Part shown: in pieces, positions 1 through 6,393 of the stretch
How positions within the stretch are numbered: the stretch's first letter is position 1
Layout of the letters: the number at the start of each line of letters is the position of its first letter
Notes under the pieces: model-generated
What the model was told of the DNA's origin: nothing
Seen by the model: the letters and a program-made list of their open reading frames with translations, nothing else
Database searches by the model: none
Translations under genes and position numbers: made by a program
Assembly (NCBI GenBank): GCA_028287225.1
Contig: JAQBPZ010000189.1
Coordinates: 1-7,434 of the forward strand
DNA: 7,434 bases
Direction of reading: 5' to 3'
Source of the DNA: Gemmatimonadota bacterium
GTDB taxonomy: Bacteria > Gemmatimonadota > Gemmatimonadetes > Gemmatimonadales > Gemmatimonadaceae

Positions 1-1032
1 CTGCGTCGTCACCGGGTCCGCCTGCGCCAGGCTGCCCACGATGAACGCGGTGCCGGGCAGCTTGTACTTCGCGAGCGCATCCAGCGCGTCGCGGGCGTTC
101 TGGTAGTCGGCTTCCACGTCGATGGCCATCACGGCGGCGGCCTTCTTTCCCTCGGGCCACGGCGCGAGCTGGAACATCGTGTGCCCCGCGGCCCACTGCA
201 CGGCGTTGGAGATCACGATGCGCCCGATGTCCACGCTCCACTCGCCCACGAGGTCGCTCGGCGAGAAGCCGAACGCCACGACGCGGCCGGGCCCCACCGC
301 GGCGCGCAGTGCGGCGGCGTCGAAGTACGGGCGGCCCGCGTTCATCGGCGCGCGCAGGAAGTCGCAGTACAGCATCTCGCGCGCGTTGCTGAGGAACACG
401 ATCTGTCCCGCCGGGCTGAACTCGATGCGCGCGCCCGGAGGCATATGGGCGCCGAGCACCGATTCCCCGAGCAGCACGGCATAGTGTGCGTCGTTCACGC
501 GCCGCGGCGCGGGCCGGATGGCGCCATGCCCGATGCCGAGCAGGCTGGCCACGAGGGTGTCCCGCAGGGGCGTGCACACGCCGTCGTACGCGCCCACGGC
601 GCCGGTGGTGATCAGGCCGCGCCCGCGGGCGAGATGGGCCTGGATCTGGCGCCGCTGCACCGGGCCGAGGCAGAGCGCCTGCGGCGCGATGAGGACGTCC
701 GCGTTCTCGGCGGAGACGATCTCCACGCCGAGCGACAGGAGCGTCTCGCGCCACAGACGCACGGCGCCCTCGTAGGCGCCCGCCTGCGAGAGGCGCACGT
801 TCTCCGGCTCCACGAGGATGGCGGCACGGATGCCGCGCGCCATGGGGGCCGGCAGGGACGACGGGAGGATCGGCGTGCCCTTGTACGGACGGGCGTCGGT
901 GAAGACGCGGCCCGCGTGCGCCGGTACCGGCGAGGGCAGCACCCGCCAGAACAGCACCCCGAGCGCCGCGATCAGGAGCACGGCCCCGACGCTGACGCCG
1001 AGGATGCTACGCCGGAGCGACTGATCGGTCAT
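1..1032 (-). CDS. Membrane-anchored amidotransferase-like/polysaccharide deacetylase fusion, 3' end cut by the window edge
   Basis: The first 344 residues of a longer protein. The frame is open from the ATG at 1032 to the window edge without a stop. Residues 10-32 form a single N-terminal helix (anchor or uncleaved signal), placing the rest in the periplasm. Residues 66-283 resemble the class I glutamine-amidotransferase-like fold found as the trimerisation domain of GH42 beta-galactosidases: the strand ADVLIAPQALCLG with Cys121 at the usual nucleophile-elbow place, then GRGLITTGAVGAYDG, and later GRVVAFGFSPSD and VISNAVQWAAG. No catalytic His-Glu pair is evident, so it is probably structural or binding. 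From about 298 a NodB-type deacetylase domain begins: AAVMAIDVEAD (299-309) replaces the common TFDDG motif with DVEAD, as in other DVE-type deacetylases, followed by GTAFIVG. The His metal ligands would lie beyond the edge. The likely role is N-deacetylation of the exported polymer, like PgaB. The start overlaps the previous stop as ATGA. Confidence 0.82.
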   Translation of the reverse strand, partial: MTDQSLRRSILGVSVGAVLLIAALGVLFWRVLPSPVPAHAGRVFTDARPYKGTPILPSSLPAPMARGIRAAILVEPENVRLSQAGAYEGAVRLWRETLLSLGVEIVSAENADVLIAPQALCLGPVQRRQIQAHLARGRGLITTGAVGAYDGVCTPLRDTLVASLLGIGHGAIRPAPRRVNDAHYAVLLGESVLGAHMPPGARIEFSPAGQIVFLSNAREMLYCDFLRAPMNAGRPYFDAAALRAAVGPGRVVAFGFSPSDLVGEWSVDIGRIVISNAVQWAAGHTMFQLAPWPEGKKAAAVMAIDVEADYQNARDALDALAKYKLPGTAFIVGSLAQADPVTTQ

Positions 1033-1235
1033 CCGTCACGCCGTATCGGGACCTCGGCGATGCGCACCCGCTCGAAGAACATCGGCGCGCCCGCGTCGGC
1101 CGGCGCCGTGTGGCTGCCGCGCCCCGACTTCCGGTCGCGCACCTTGAAGGCCGCATAGCTGAGGACCGCGAGCGTCACCGTGGCGATGATGATGAGGATC
1201 ATCCCCGTGACGAGCCACTGCACGACGTTGTTCAT
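1029..1235 (-). CDS. Small single-helix membrane protein between synthase and deacetylase genes
   Basis: A 68-residue protein I cannot assign to a family. Residues 1-7 (MNNVVQW) are followed by one transmembrane helix at about 8-30 (rich in Ile, Leu, Val) and then a basic stretch KVRDRKSGRG, which predicts a cytoplasmic C-terminus. The tail ends in a short hydrophobic-basic piece (MFFERVRIAEVPIRRDG). Its start forms TAATG with the synthase stop and has a strong ribosome-binding site. Its TGA overlaps the next start as ATGA, so it is almost certainly a real gene. Small membrane partners are known beside such synthases, such as PgaD in the pga operon, but PgaD is about twice as long with two helices, and I see no sequence match. 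A subunit that stabilises or controls the synthase is a reasonable inference from position only. The frame extends upstream to 2633 inside the synthase gene, and that part is not coding. Confidence 0.75.
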   Translation of the reverse strand: MNNVVQWLVTGMILIIIATVTLAVLSYAAFKVRDRKSGRGSHTAPADAGAPMFFERVRIAEVPIRRDG

Positions 1236-2563
1236 TACGTGATCCTCCCCAGGCGCTCGAGCTTGCCCCAGGACATCTGGACATCCATGAACTCCTCGAC
1301 GGTCGCGAAGAGCTTGGTGATGTCGATGAAGAGAACGAACACGAGGCGGTAGAACACCGCCAGCGGGACGAGCGAGAGATCCTCGCCTTCCATCACGACC
1401 GTGTGCAGCGCCGCCGCCACGTCCAGGATGGTGAGGAGGATCCACCAGGCCAGCAGGTAGCTGCCGGCGCCGAAGGAGATGGCGACGACCAGGAAGAACA
1501 AGGTGCCGAAGATGTTGAGCGCGGGCCACACCAGGGACTCGAAGGCCATCATCAGCACCGAGAACCAGGTCATCGCGTTCGTGGGGTGGATGAACACGCG
1601 CTTGCGCTTCTTGAGGGCCTGGAGGATGCCGCGGGTCCAGCGGTACCGTTGCTTGATGAGCGAGAACAGCGATTCCGGCGCCTCCGTCCACGCGATGGCG
1701 CGGTCCTCGTACACGATGCGCCAGCCGGCCGCGAGGATCTTCAGCGTGAAGTCCGCGTCCTCGGCATAGGTGTCGTACTCGTAGCCGCCGAGGTCGAGCA
1801 TCACGCGGCGCCGGAACATCCCCACCGGGCCGGGGATGATGTTGACCGCGCGCATGAACCCCTGCGCGCGCCGCGCCATGTTGAGGCCCTCGATGTACTC
1901 CAGGGCCTGCACGCGTGCCCAGAGGCCGGTGCGGTTGATGACCTTCACGTTGCCCGCCACCGCCGCCACGTCGGGATCGCGGAAGTGCGGCGCCATGACC
2001 TTGAGCGTGTCGTCGGTGAGCTTGGAGTCGCCGTCCATGCAGAGCACGAACTGGTGGCTGGCCAGCTGCATGCCGTAGTTGAGCGTCGCGGCCTTGCCGG
2101 AGTTGCTCTTGTGGATGGCGCGCACCATGGCGCCCCCCCACTGGCCCTCGAAGGCCTTCGCGCGCTCGAACGTGTCGTCGGTGCTGCCGTCGTCGAGCAC
2201 GATGATCTCGTACACGGGATAGTCCATGCGCAGCAGCGAGCGGATGGACGGCTCGATCGACATCCCCTCGTTGAACGCCGGCACCAGGATCGTGACCGGC
2301 GGATGGAACTCGCCCTGGTCGCCGCGCCGCTCCGCCATCACGCCTTCCACGTGGTGCAGATACCCCAGCCAGAGCAGGAGCATGTAGCGCGCGACGAGCA
2401 GGACGAGGAACACCATCAGGACCACGGCCGTCACGCGCATCATGCCGAGGCGCAGGCCGAGCGGGGCGTAGACGGCCAGTCCGACGATGAGGACGACGAA
2501 GCCCAGCAGCGTGGCGATCAGGATCCACGGGATCCGCGCGCCGGAGCGCGGCTGTGCGGTCAT
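1235..2563 (-). CDS. Processive family 2 glycosyltransferase (PgaC/BcsA-like polysaccharide synthase)
   Basis: A 442-residue inner-membrane enzyme expected to polymerise a nucleotide-activated sugar and pass the chain outward. Two N-terminal helices (about 12-36 and 42-69) precede a cytoplasmic GT-A domain. Key motifs are present: LVPAFNEG (93-100), DDGS (124-127), DGD (177-179, metal binding), AED (267-269, catalytic base Asp269) and QRYRW (305-309), the signature of processive synthases. Further helices lie at about 331-362, 366-388 and 398-415. The C-terminal tail is amphipathic (SWGKLERLGRIT). There is no PilZ domain, unlike BcsA, and the size matches PgaC and hyaluronan-type synthases. 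The ATG at 2563 overlaps the TPR-barrel stop as ATGA. The longer frame to 2854 lies inside that gene and is rejected. The TAA stop overlaps the next ATG. The enzyme class is very secure. Poly-N-acetylglucosamine as product is inferred from the neighbours. Confidence 0.93.
   Translation of the reverse strand: MTAQPRSGARIPWILIATLLGFVVLIVGLAVYAPLGLRLGMMRVTAVVLMVFLVLLVARYMLLLWLGYLHHVEGVMAERRGDQGEFHPPVTILVPAFNEGMSIEPSIRSLLRMDYPVYEIIVLDDGSTDDTFERAKAFEGQWGGAMVRAIHKSNSGKAATLNYGMQLASHQFVLCMDGDSKLTDDTLKVMAPHFRDPDVAAVAGNVKVINRTGLWARVQALEYIEGLNMARRAQGFMRAVNIIPGPVGMFRRRVMLDLGGYEYDTYAEDADFTLKILAAGWRIVYEDRAIAWTEAPESLFSLIKQRYRWTRGILQALKKRKRVFIHPTNAMTWFSVLMMAFESLVWPALNIFGTLFFLVVAISFGAGSYLLAWWILLTILDVAAALHTVVMEGEDLSLVPLAVFYRLVFVLFIDITKLFATVEEFMDVQMSWGKLERLGRIT
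1244..1250 (-). promoter_or_regulatory. Strong ribosome-binding site for the 68-residue protein
   Basis: GGGGAGG on the minus strand sits 8 bases before the ATG at 1235, inside the last codons of the glycosyltransferase gene. It is the best Shine-Dalgarno match at any start in the window and is the main support for the small gene being translated. Confidence 0.7.
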
Positions 2564-4770
2564 TGCCCCAGGCGGTACGATGCCTGGATGCGCACCAGGC
2601 CGGCGCGATAGCCGCGCACCAGTGCGCCGCCATAGCTGCCGCCCGCGCCCACCGTCCACAGTCCGCTCGTGTACAGCAGGTCGCCGCTCAGCGTGCCGGT
2701 GGGAATGCTGCCCGTGCCGAAGCGCTGGTCGCCGGCGCGCTCCTGCGCGAAGCCGTAGCCCATCTGCCAGCCCGCGCCGACACTGAGCTTCTCGGACACC
2801 TTCGTGCGATACGCGAGGCCCACCGAGGGCTCCACGTAGGACGAGGGCGCCCACACCACGTTGCCGAATCTCGGCAGCACCGGCGAGGGGCGGTCGACAC
2901 GCAGCGCCGAGAGCCCGACGGACGCCGCGAGCGATGGGGTGAGGGCGCGCGTCACGGTCGCCGCGCCGGCCACGCGGTTGGCGCCGCCCACCGTGGACGC
3001 GAAGCGCTCGCCCTCCACGCGCGCCGCCGAGGACCAGGCGCCGCGCGTGGACGAGAAGGTCACCGCGAGCACGTCGGAGGTGGCGCGCGCCTGGAGCGCC
3101 GCGAAGGTGGCCGCGCGCGAGACCGCGGGCTGGTGCCGGTAGTCGACGCCGAGCTGGATGCCGTGCAGGTCGAACACGCTGAGCCCGGCGCCGAAGAGCG
3201 CGAAGCTGCTCACCCTGGCGTACGACTCCCCGCCCACCATCGCGGTGAGGCGGAGGCCGGGCCGCAGGTCGAAGGTGCCGTCCACCTGCAGATTCGCGCC
3301 GGTGTTGCGACTGAGCACGCCGGTCGGCGAGCCCTCGTACGACGTCTGGCCCACCGATGCGTTGAACCCCGCGCCGCCGGCGCGGAAGGAGCGGCTCGCG
3401 CGCGTGGACAGCCAGTGGAAGCCCTGATTGTCCCCGAAGCCGTCCACCGTGGCCACCGCGCCGTCGGGGGTGGGACGCGGAAGCGATGCGAGGCGCGCCT
3501 GCTCGATACCCGCGGCGGCGGCGAGCTGGCCGGCGCCGAGTCCCTCGATGGTGGGATCGCTCTGGAAGGCGCGTGCGTAGTAGCCCTGCGCCACCGCGTA
3601 GTCGCCGCGCCAGAGCGAGAGGTCGCCGAGCAGCTTGAGCGTGGTGGCATCATTGGGGCGTGCCGCGAGCACGGTCTTCAGCTCGCCTTCCGCCTCGCGC
3701 TCGCGCTTGCTCCAGATCAGCACCTGCGCGACCTCCAGCCGGATCGCCGGATCGCTCCAGTCCAGCTGCTCGTACACGCGCATGGCCGACGCATAGTCGC
3801 CATGCCACGAGTACGCGCGCGCCACGCGCAGCGACGCCGCCGCATCCGTCGGGTGCAGCGCCAGGTACTCGTTGGTCAGCGCCTCGAGCGCCTGCACCGA
3901 GTCGGCGGCGGCCGCGGCACTCGCGGCCTCGAGCAGCAGTGAGTCGGTGTGCAGGCGCGGGTCGCGAAGCGCGAGGCGATACGGCGCGAGCGCGGGCGCA
4001 TAGGCGCCCTCGCGAACCAGGGCGCGCGCGAGCAGCAGCTGCTCACGCGGCGCGTTCGAGGTGCGGGCCCACTCGCGCGCCACGGCAAGGGGCGGCTGCG
4101 TGGTGGTTCGGATCGTCTCGCGCAGGCGGGTGGCCTCCACGTCGGCGGGGCGCTGCGCGAGCGCCTGGCCCACGAGCGAGTCGGCGAGGATCGGCTGCTC
4201 GGACCACCACGCGTTTCGCGCGGCCAGCATCTCCAGCTCGTAGTCGCCGGGAAACCGGGAGAGCGCGCCGCGCAGCAGGGCCGCCGCGCGGCGGTGCTCG
4301 CCGAAGCTCGCCAGCACGCTGGCGCGCTCCACGAGCAGCGTGCGGTCGTTCGGCAGCTTCGCGGCGATCTCGTCGTACAGGAAGAGCGCGCGGTCGCGGG
4401 TGCCGGCCTGCGCGGCCGCGCGGGCGCGGTCCAGCTCCGTCTGCATTCCCACGGTGGCCGCGCGCGCGTAGAGCGAGTCCGCGGCGTTCTTCGGGATGAA
4501 GGTGTAGACGGGCACCGCGGGCAGCGGGAGCAGCTGCGAGTTGTCGAGCGTGCCCTGCGGCAGCGTGGCGCGCTCCGCGGGGCGGATCGCCGGCAGCGCG
4601 ATCACCTTGTCGAAGGTCCGCGGGTCGCCGAAGACGGTGACCGGGAAGGCGGGGCCGTTGGCGGCGCTGCTGTTCATCAGCCAGAGGGCCATCACGCCGA
4701 TGAGCACGAGCCCACCGACCACGGCGATCATGGTGATGCTGTAGACGGTGCCGCGCCCCGGACGGTTCAT
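2560..4770 (-). CDS. TPR protein with C-terminal outer-membrane beta-barrel, probable exopolysaccharide exporter
   Basis: A 736-residue protein likely to carry the polymer across periplasm and outer membrane, like PgaA, BcsC or PelB. Residues 9-32 are a hydrophobic segment that is either an anchor or a long signal peptide. SSAA at 34-37 could allow cleavage, but the call is uncertain. Residues 105-415 hold degenerate TPR repeats, with helices spaced like ALFLYDEIAAKLPND, YASAMRVYEQL and YAVAQGYYARAFQSDP. From about 445 to the end come alternating polar/hydrophobic strands rich in Gly and aromatics, fitting a barrel, and the protein ends in SYRLGQ. It lacks the terminal Phe/Trp many barrel proteins use. 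I chose the ATG at 4770 because it overlaps the previous stop as ATGA and is followed by the hydrophobic segment. The open frame runs further upstream, but that part is antisense-free shadow of the KaiC-like gene in another frame. A YaiO-like barrel is an alternative family label. Architecture is clear and substrate is unknown. Confidence 0.8.
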   Translation of the reverse strand: MNRPGRGTVYSITMIAVVGGLVLIGVMALWLMNSSAANGPAFPVTVFGDPRTFDKVIALPAIRPAERATLPQGTLDNSQLLPLPAVPVYTFIPKNAADSLYARAATVGMQTELDRARAAAQAGTRDRALFLYDEIAAKLPNDRTLLVERASVLASFGEHRRAAALLRGALSRFPGDYELEMLAARNAWWSEQPILADSLVGQALAQRPADVEATRLRETIRTTTQPPLAVAREWARTSNAPREQLLLARALVREGAYAPALAPYRLALRDPRLHTDSLLLEAASAAAAADSVQALEALTNEYLALHPTDAAASLRVARAYSWHGDYASAMRVYEQLDWSDPAIRLEVAQVLIWSKREREAEGELKTVLAARPNDATTLKLLGDLSLWRGDYAVAQGYYARAFQSDPTIEGLGAGQLAAAAGIEQARLASLPRPTPDGAVATVDGFGDNQGFHWLSTRASRSFRAGGAGFNASVGQTSYEGSPTGVLSRNTGANLQVDGTFDLRPGLRLTAMVGGESYARVSSFALFGAGLSVFDLHGIQLGVDYRHQPAVSRAATFAALQARATSDVLAVTFSSTRGAWSSAARVEGERFASTVGGANRVAGAATVTRALTPSLAASVGLSALRVDRPSPVLPRFGNVVWAPSSYVEPSVGLAYRTKVSEKLSVGAGWQMGYGFAQERAGDQRFGTGSIPTGTLSGDLLYTSGLWTVGAGGSYGGALVRGYRAGLVRIQASYRLGQ

Positions 4771-6308
4771 CCGACCACCGGGACGGCCACCGGCGTGTTG
4801 CGCGGCGCGGCGACGGGTGGCCCCGACCGCTCGAGCCACGCGTCGACCAGCGCCGCGTCGGCGGGATAATGCTCCACGTTGACCTCCACGGTGTCGAAGC
4901 GCGGATCGGCGGCGAAGATCCGGGAGAGCAGCTCGCGCGCGTGGCGGCGGCTGATGTCGTGCAGGTACAGCAGAATCTCGCCCGGGGGGTCGCCGTGGGC
5001 AATGAGGTCGCCGTCGCCGAGGCGGAGGCCGCGCACGAGCGCGTTCCAGGTGAGGTCCAGCACCTCCGCCGGCACCGCGAGGCGCACGAGGGCGAAGAAC
5101 GGATGCTCCGACGTGCCGACGTGGTGGCGCACGGCGCGCACGATCTGGCTCTCCGGCAGGGCGACCGGGGTGCCGCGCTCGTCCAGGGGCTGCACGAGGA
5201 GCCGCTCCGGGCGGAGGCGCGTCTCGGCGTCGCGATGTCCGCGACGCCGCGCGGTCTCGATGCGCGAAAGGGTCCCGCGCGCCGACTCCCCCATCTCCAG
5301 GAACTCGTCGGCGCCGGCGCGCATGGCGCGCGCGCGCGTGACGGCGCGCAGCCCCTCGGCGTGCGAGAGGAGGACGATGGGCACGCCGCTCACGCGGCGC
5401 ACGCCGCGCACGAACGACAACGCGTTGTCCGCCGTGACCGGATCCACCGCGAGCAGCACCAGGGCGAACCCCTGGTGGACCTCGTTCAGCGCCTCGTCCG
5501 CCGAGGCGAACGTCACGAGCTCGTATTCGCGCTCGAGGCTGGCGAAGAGGTCGCCGCCCAGGAAGCCGCCGCTGTTCACGACCGCGACGCGCAGCTGGTT
5601 CTCCACCGTGGCGCCGCTCGTCGGCGCGTCGCCGATCTCCACGATGCCGAGTCCGGGCCGGATCACGAAGCGCAGCGGCTCCGCGCTCAACGGTGCCTGG
5701 CGGATCTTGCGGATGGAGACCTGGCGCACGTCGTCGCGGAACATCTCGAAGTGCAGCACCCCCGCGGTGCCGCTCACGAGGGGATCGTAGAGACGCGCGT
5801 AGAAGCTGTCCCCGAGATCGCCGGGCACGGTGAAGTACGCCGTGCACTGGAGGTCGTCCATGACGTGCAGCAGCGACGTCGCGGCGCCGTGCATGGCGCC
5901 GCCGGCATGGATGAACGGCAGGATGCTGTCCACCACGAGCCGCTTCGGGCGCAGGCCCGCGAGGACCTCGATCATCTCGTGGGCCACCGCTCTGGGGTTC
6001 CCGACGCGCGAGTAGTTGTCGGAGAAGTCCATGCGGTACTGGAGCAGCGCCAGCGTGTCGTCGGCCACCGCGCGGCGGAAGTCGTGCCCGATGAACTGCG
6101 CCTGCGCGAACAGGTCGTCGGGATTCTCCTGGGTCAGGATCGCGCACGGCTCTCCCGCGCGCAGGCCCTCGGCCAGGAAGTGCAGACAGGCGGAGGTCTT
6201 CCCTGCCCCGGGCGTCCCGGTGAGCAGGTAGTAGCGCCCGCCGGCCAGCCCGCCAAGGCGCTGGTCGAGCTCACTGATCCCCGTCGAAACCATCGGATTG
6301 AGACTCAT
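4767..6308 (-). CDS. KaiC/RecA-type ATPase fused to degenerate receiver and degenerate GGDEF domains
   Basis: A 513-residue cytoplasmic protein and probable regulator of the exopolysaccharide genes it leads. Residues 6-225 form one KaiC-like RecA domain: STGISELDQRLGG at the start, Walker A GTPGAGKT (31-38), TQEN with the likely catalytic Glu61, and Walker B RLVVD (123-127). Only one ATPase domain is present, whereas cyanobacterial KaiC has two. Residues 239-350 align with a CheY-like receiver but lack its key residues: the acidic pair is Asn245-Ser246, the phospho-acceptor position is Ala287 (Asp289 is two residues off), and the conserved Lys is Met339. Ser315 is kept. Residues 392-494 resemble a GGDEF domain (LLYLHD strand, HYPAD near the end), but the signature is DPPGE (440-444), so no cyclase activity is expected. 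The first ATG has a weak ribosome-binding site. Met6 (6293) is an alternative start. The stop overlaps the next gene's start (ATGA). The ATPase call is firm, the two degenerate domains are my alignment by eye, and the role is inferred. Confidence 0.85.
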   Translation of the reverse strand: MSLNPMVSTGISELDQRLGGLAGGRYYLLTGTPGAGKTSACLHFLAEGLRAGEPCAILTQENPDDLFAQAQFIGHDFRRAVADDTLALLQYRMDFSDNYSRVGNPRAVAHEMIEVLAGLRPKRLVVDSILPFIHAGGAMHGAATSLLHVMDDLQCTAYFTVPGDLGDSFYARLYDPLVSGTAGVLHFEMFRDDVRQVSIRKIRQAPLSAEPLRFVIRPGLGIVEIGDAPTSGATVENQLRVAVVNSGGFLGGDLFASLEREYELVTFASADEALNEVHQGFALVLLAVDPVTADNALSFVRGVRRVSGVPIVLLSHAEGLRAVTRARAMRAGADEFLEMGESARGTLSRIETARRRGHRDAETRLRPERLLVQPLDERGTPVALPESQIVRAVRHHVGTSEHPFFALVRLAVPAEVLDLTWNALVRGLRLGDGDLIAHGDPPGEILLYLHDISRRHARELLSRIFAADPRFDTVEVNVEHYPADAALVDAWLERSGPPVAAPRNTPVAVPVVG

Positions 6309-6327
6309 CCACTACCACACGAAATGA

Positions 6328-6343
6328 GCGCACGGAGGTGCGC
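6328..6343 (-). promoter_or_regulatory. Perfect 6-bp inverted repeat upstream of the KaiC-like gene
   Basis: The arms GCGCAC and GTGCGC flank a 4-base spacer. The 3' arm on the minus strand ends about 19 bases before the ATG at 6308. As RNA it could form a small GC-rich hairpin in the leader. As DNA it could be an operator. The bases after it on the minus strand (TCATTTCG) are not a U-run, so it is not a standard intrinsic terminator. Confidence 0.35.
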
Positions 6344-6351
6344 GACGACTG

Positions 6352-6363
6352 CCCGGAACCGGG
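6352..6363. repeat. Short inverted repeat CCCGG-AA-CCGGG
   Basis: Five-base arms are separated by two bases, eight bases from the GCGCAC/GTGCGC repeat in the same gap. In DNA this GC-rich such a pair can arise by chance. It is listed because both inverted repeats sit in the only intergenic gap. Confidence 0.25.
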
Positions 6364-6393
6364 GCCATCCGAGCGCAAGACGAGGGCCATGCC

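Larger units (their letters stand above)
6309..6393. other. 85-base gap between the bactofilin gene and the operon
   Basis: This is the only non-coding stretch in the window. It holds two short inverted repeats, annotated separately. I see no convincing -35/-10 promoter and no U-rich terminator tail on the minus strand. A promoter or attenuator for the downstream genes could sit here, but the sequence alone does not show one. Confidence 0.5.

Noticed and set aside
181..1158. Plus-strand open frame of 325 codons
   Set aside because: It is opposite the deacetylase frame, which is open over its full 344 codons with a recognisable NodB motif. The plus-strand product has no recognisable features.
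1403..2611. Plus-strand open frame of 402 codons
   Set aside because: It is antisense to the glycosyltransferase, with a His/Arg/Glu-rich product typical of a shadow frame.
2554..3942. Long plus-strand open frame of 462 codons
   Set aside because: It is antisense to the TPR-barrel gene and its product is Arg/His/Ala-rich with no domain. Such frames arise in GC-rich DNA opposite real genes.
4771..6147. Upstream extension of the TPR-barrel frame to give a 1195-residue protein
   Set aside because: The extra 459 residues are Arg/Pro-rich and lie in a different frame of the KaiC-like gene. The ATG at 4770 overlaps its stop and precedes a membrane segment.
6328..6343. Intrinsic terminator after the bactofilin gene
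   Set aside because: The hairpin is short and is not followed by a U-run on the minus strand.
6309..6393. TTGCGC as a -35 promoter element in the gap
   Set aside because: About 17 bases further on there is only GC-rich sequence with no -10-like element.
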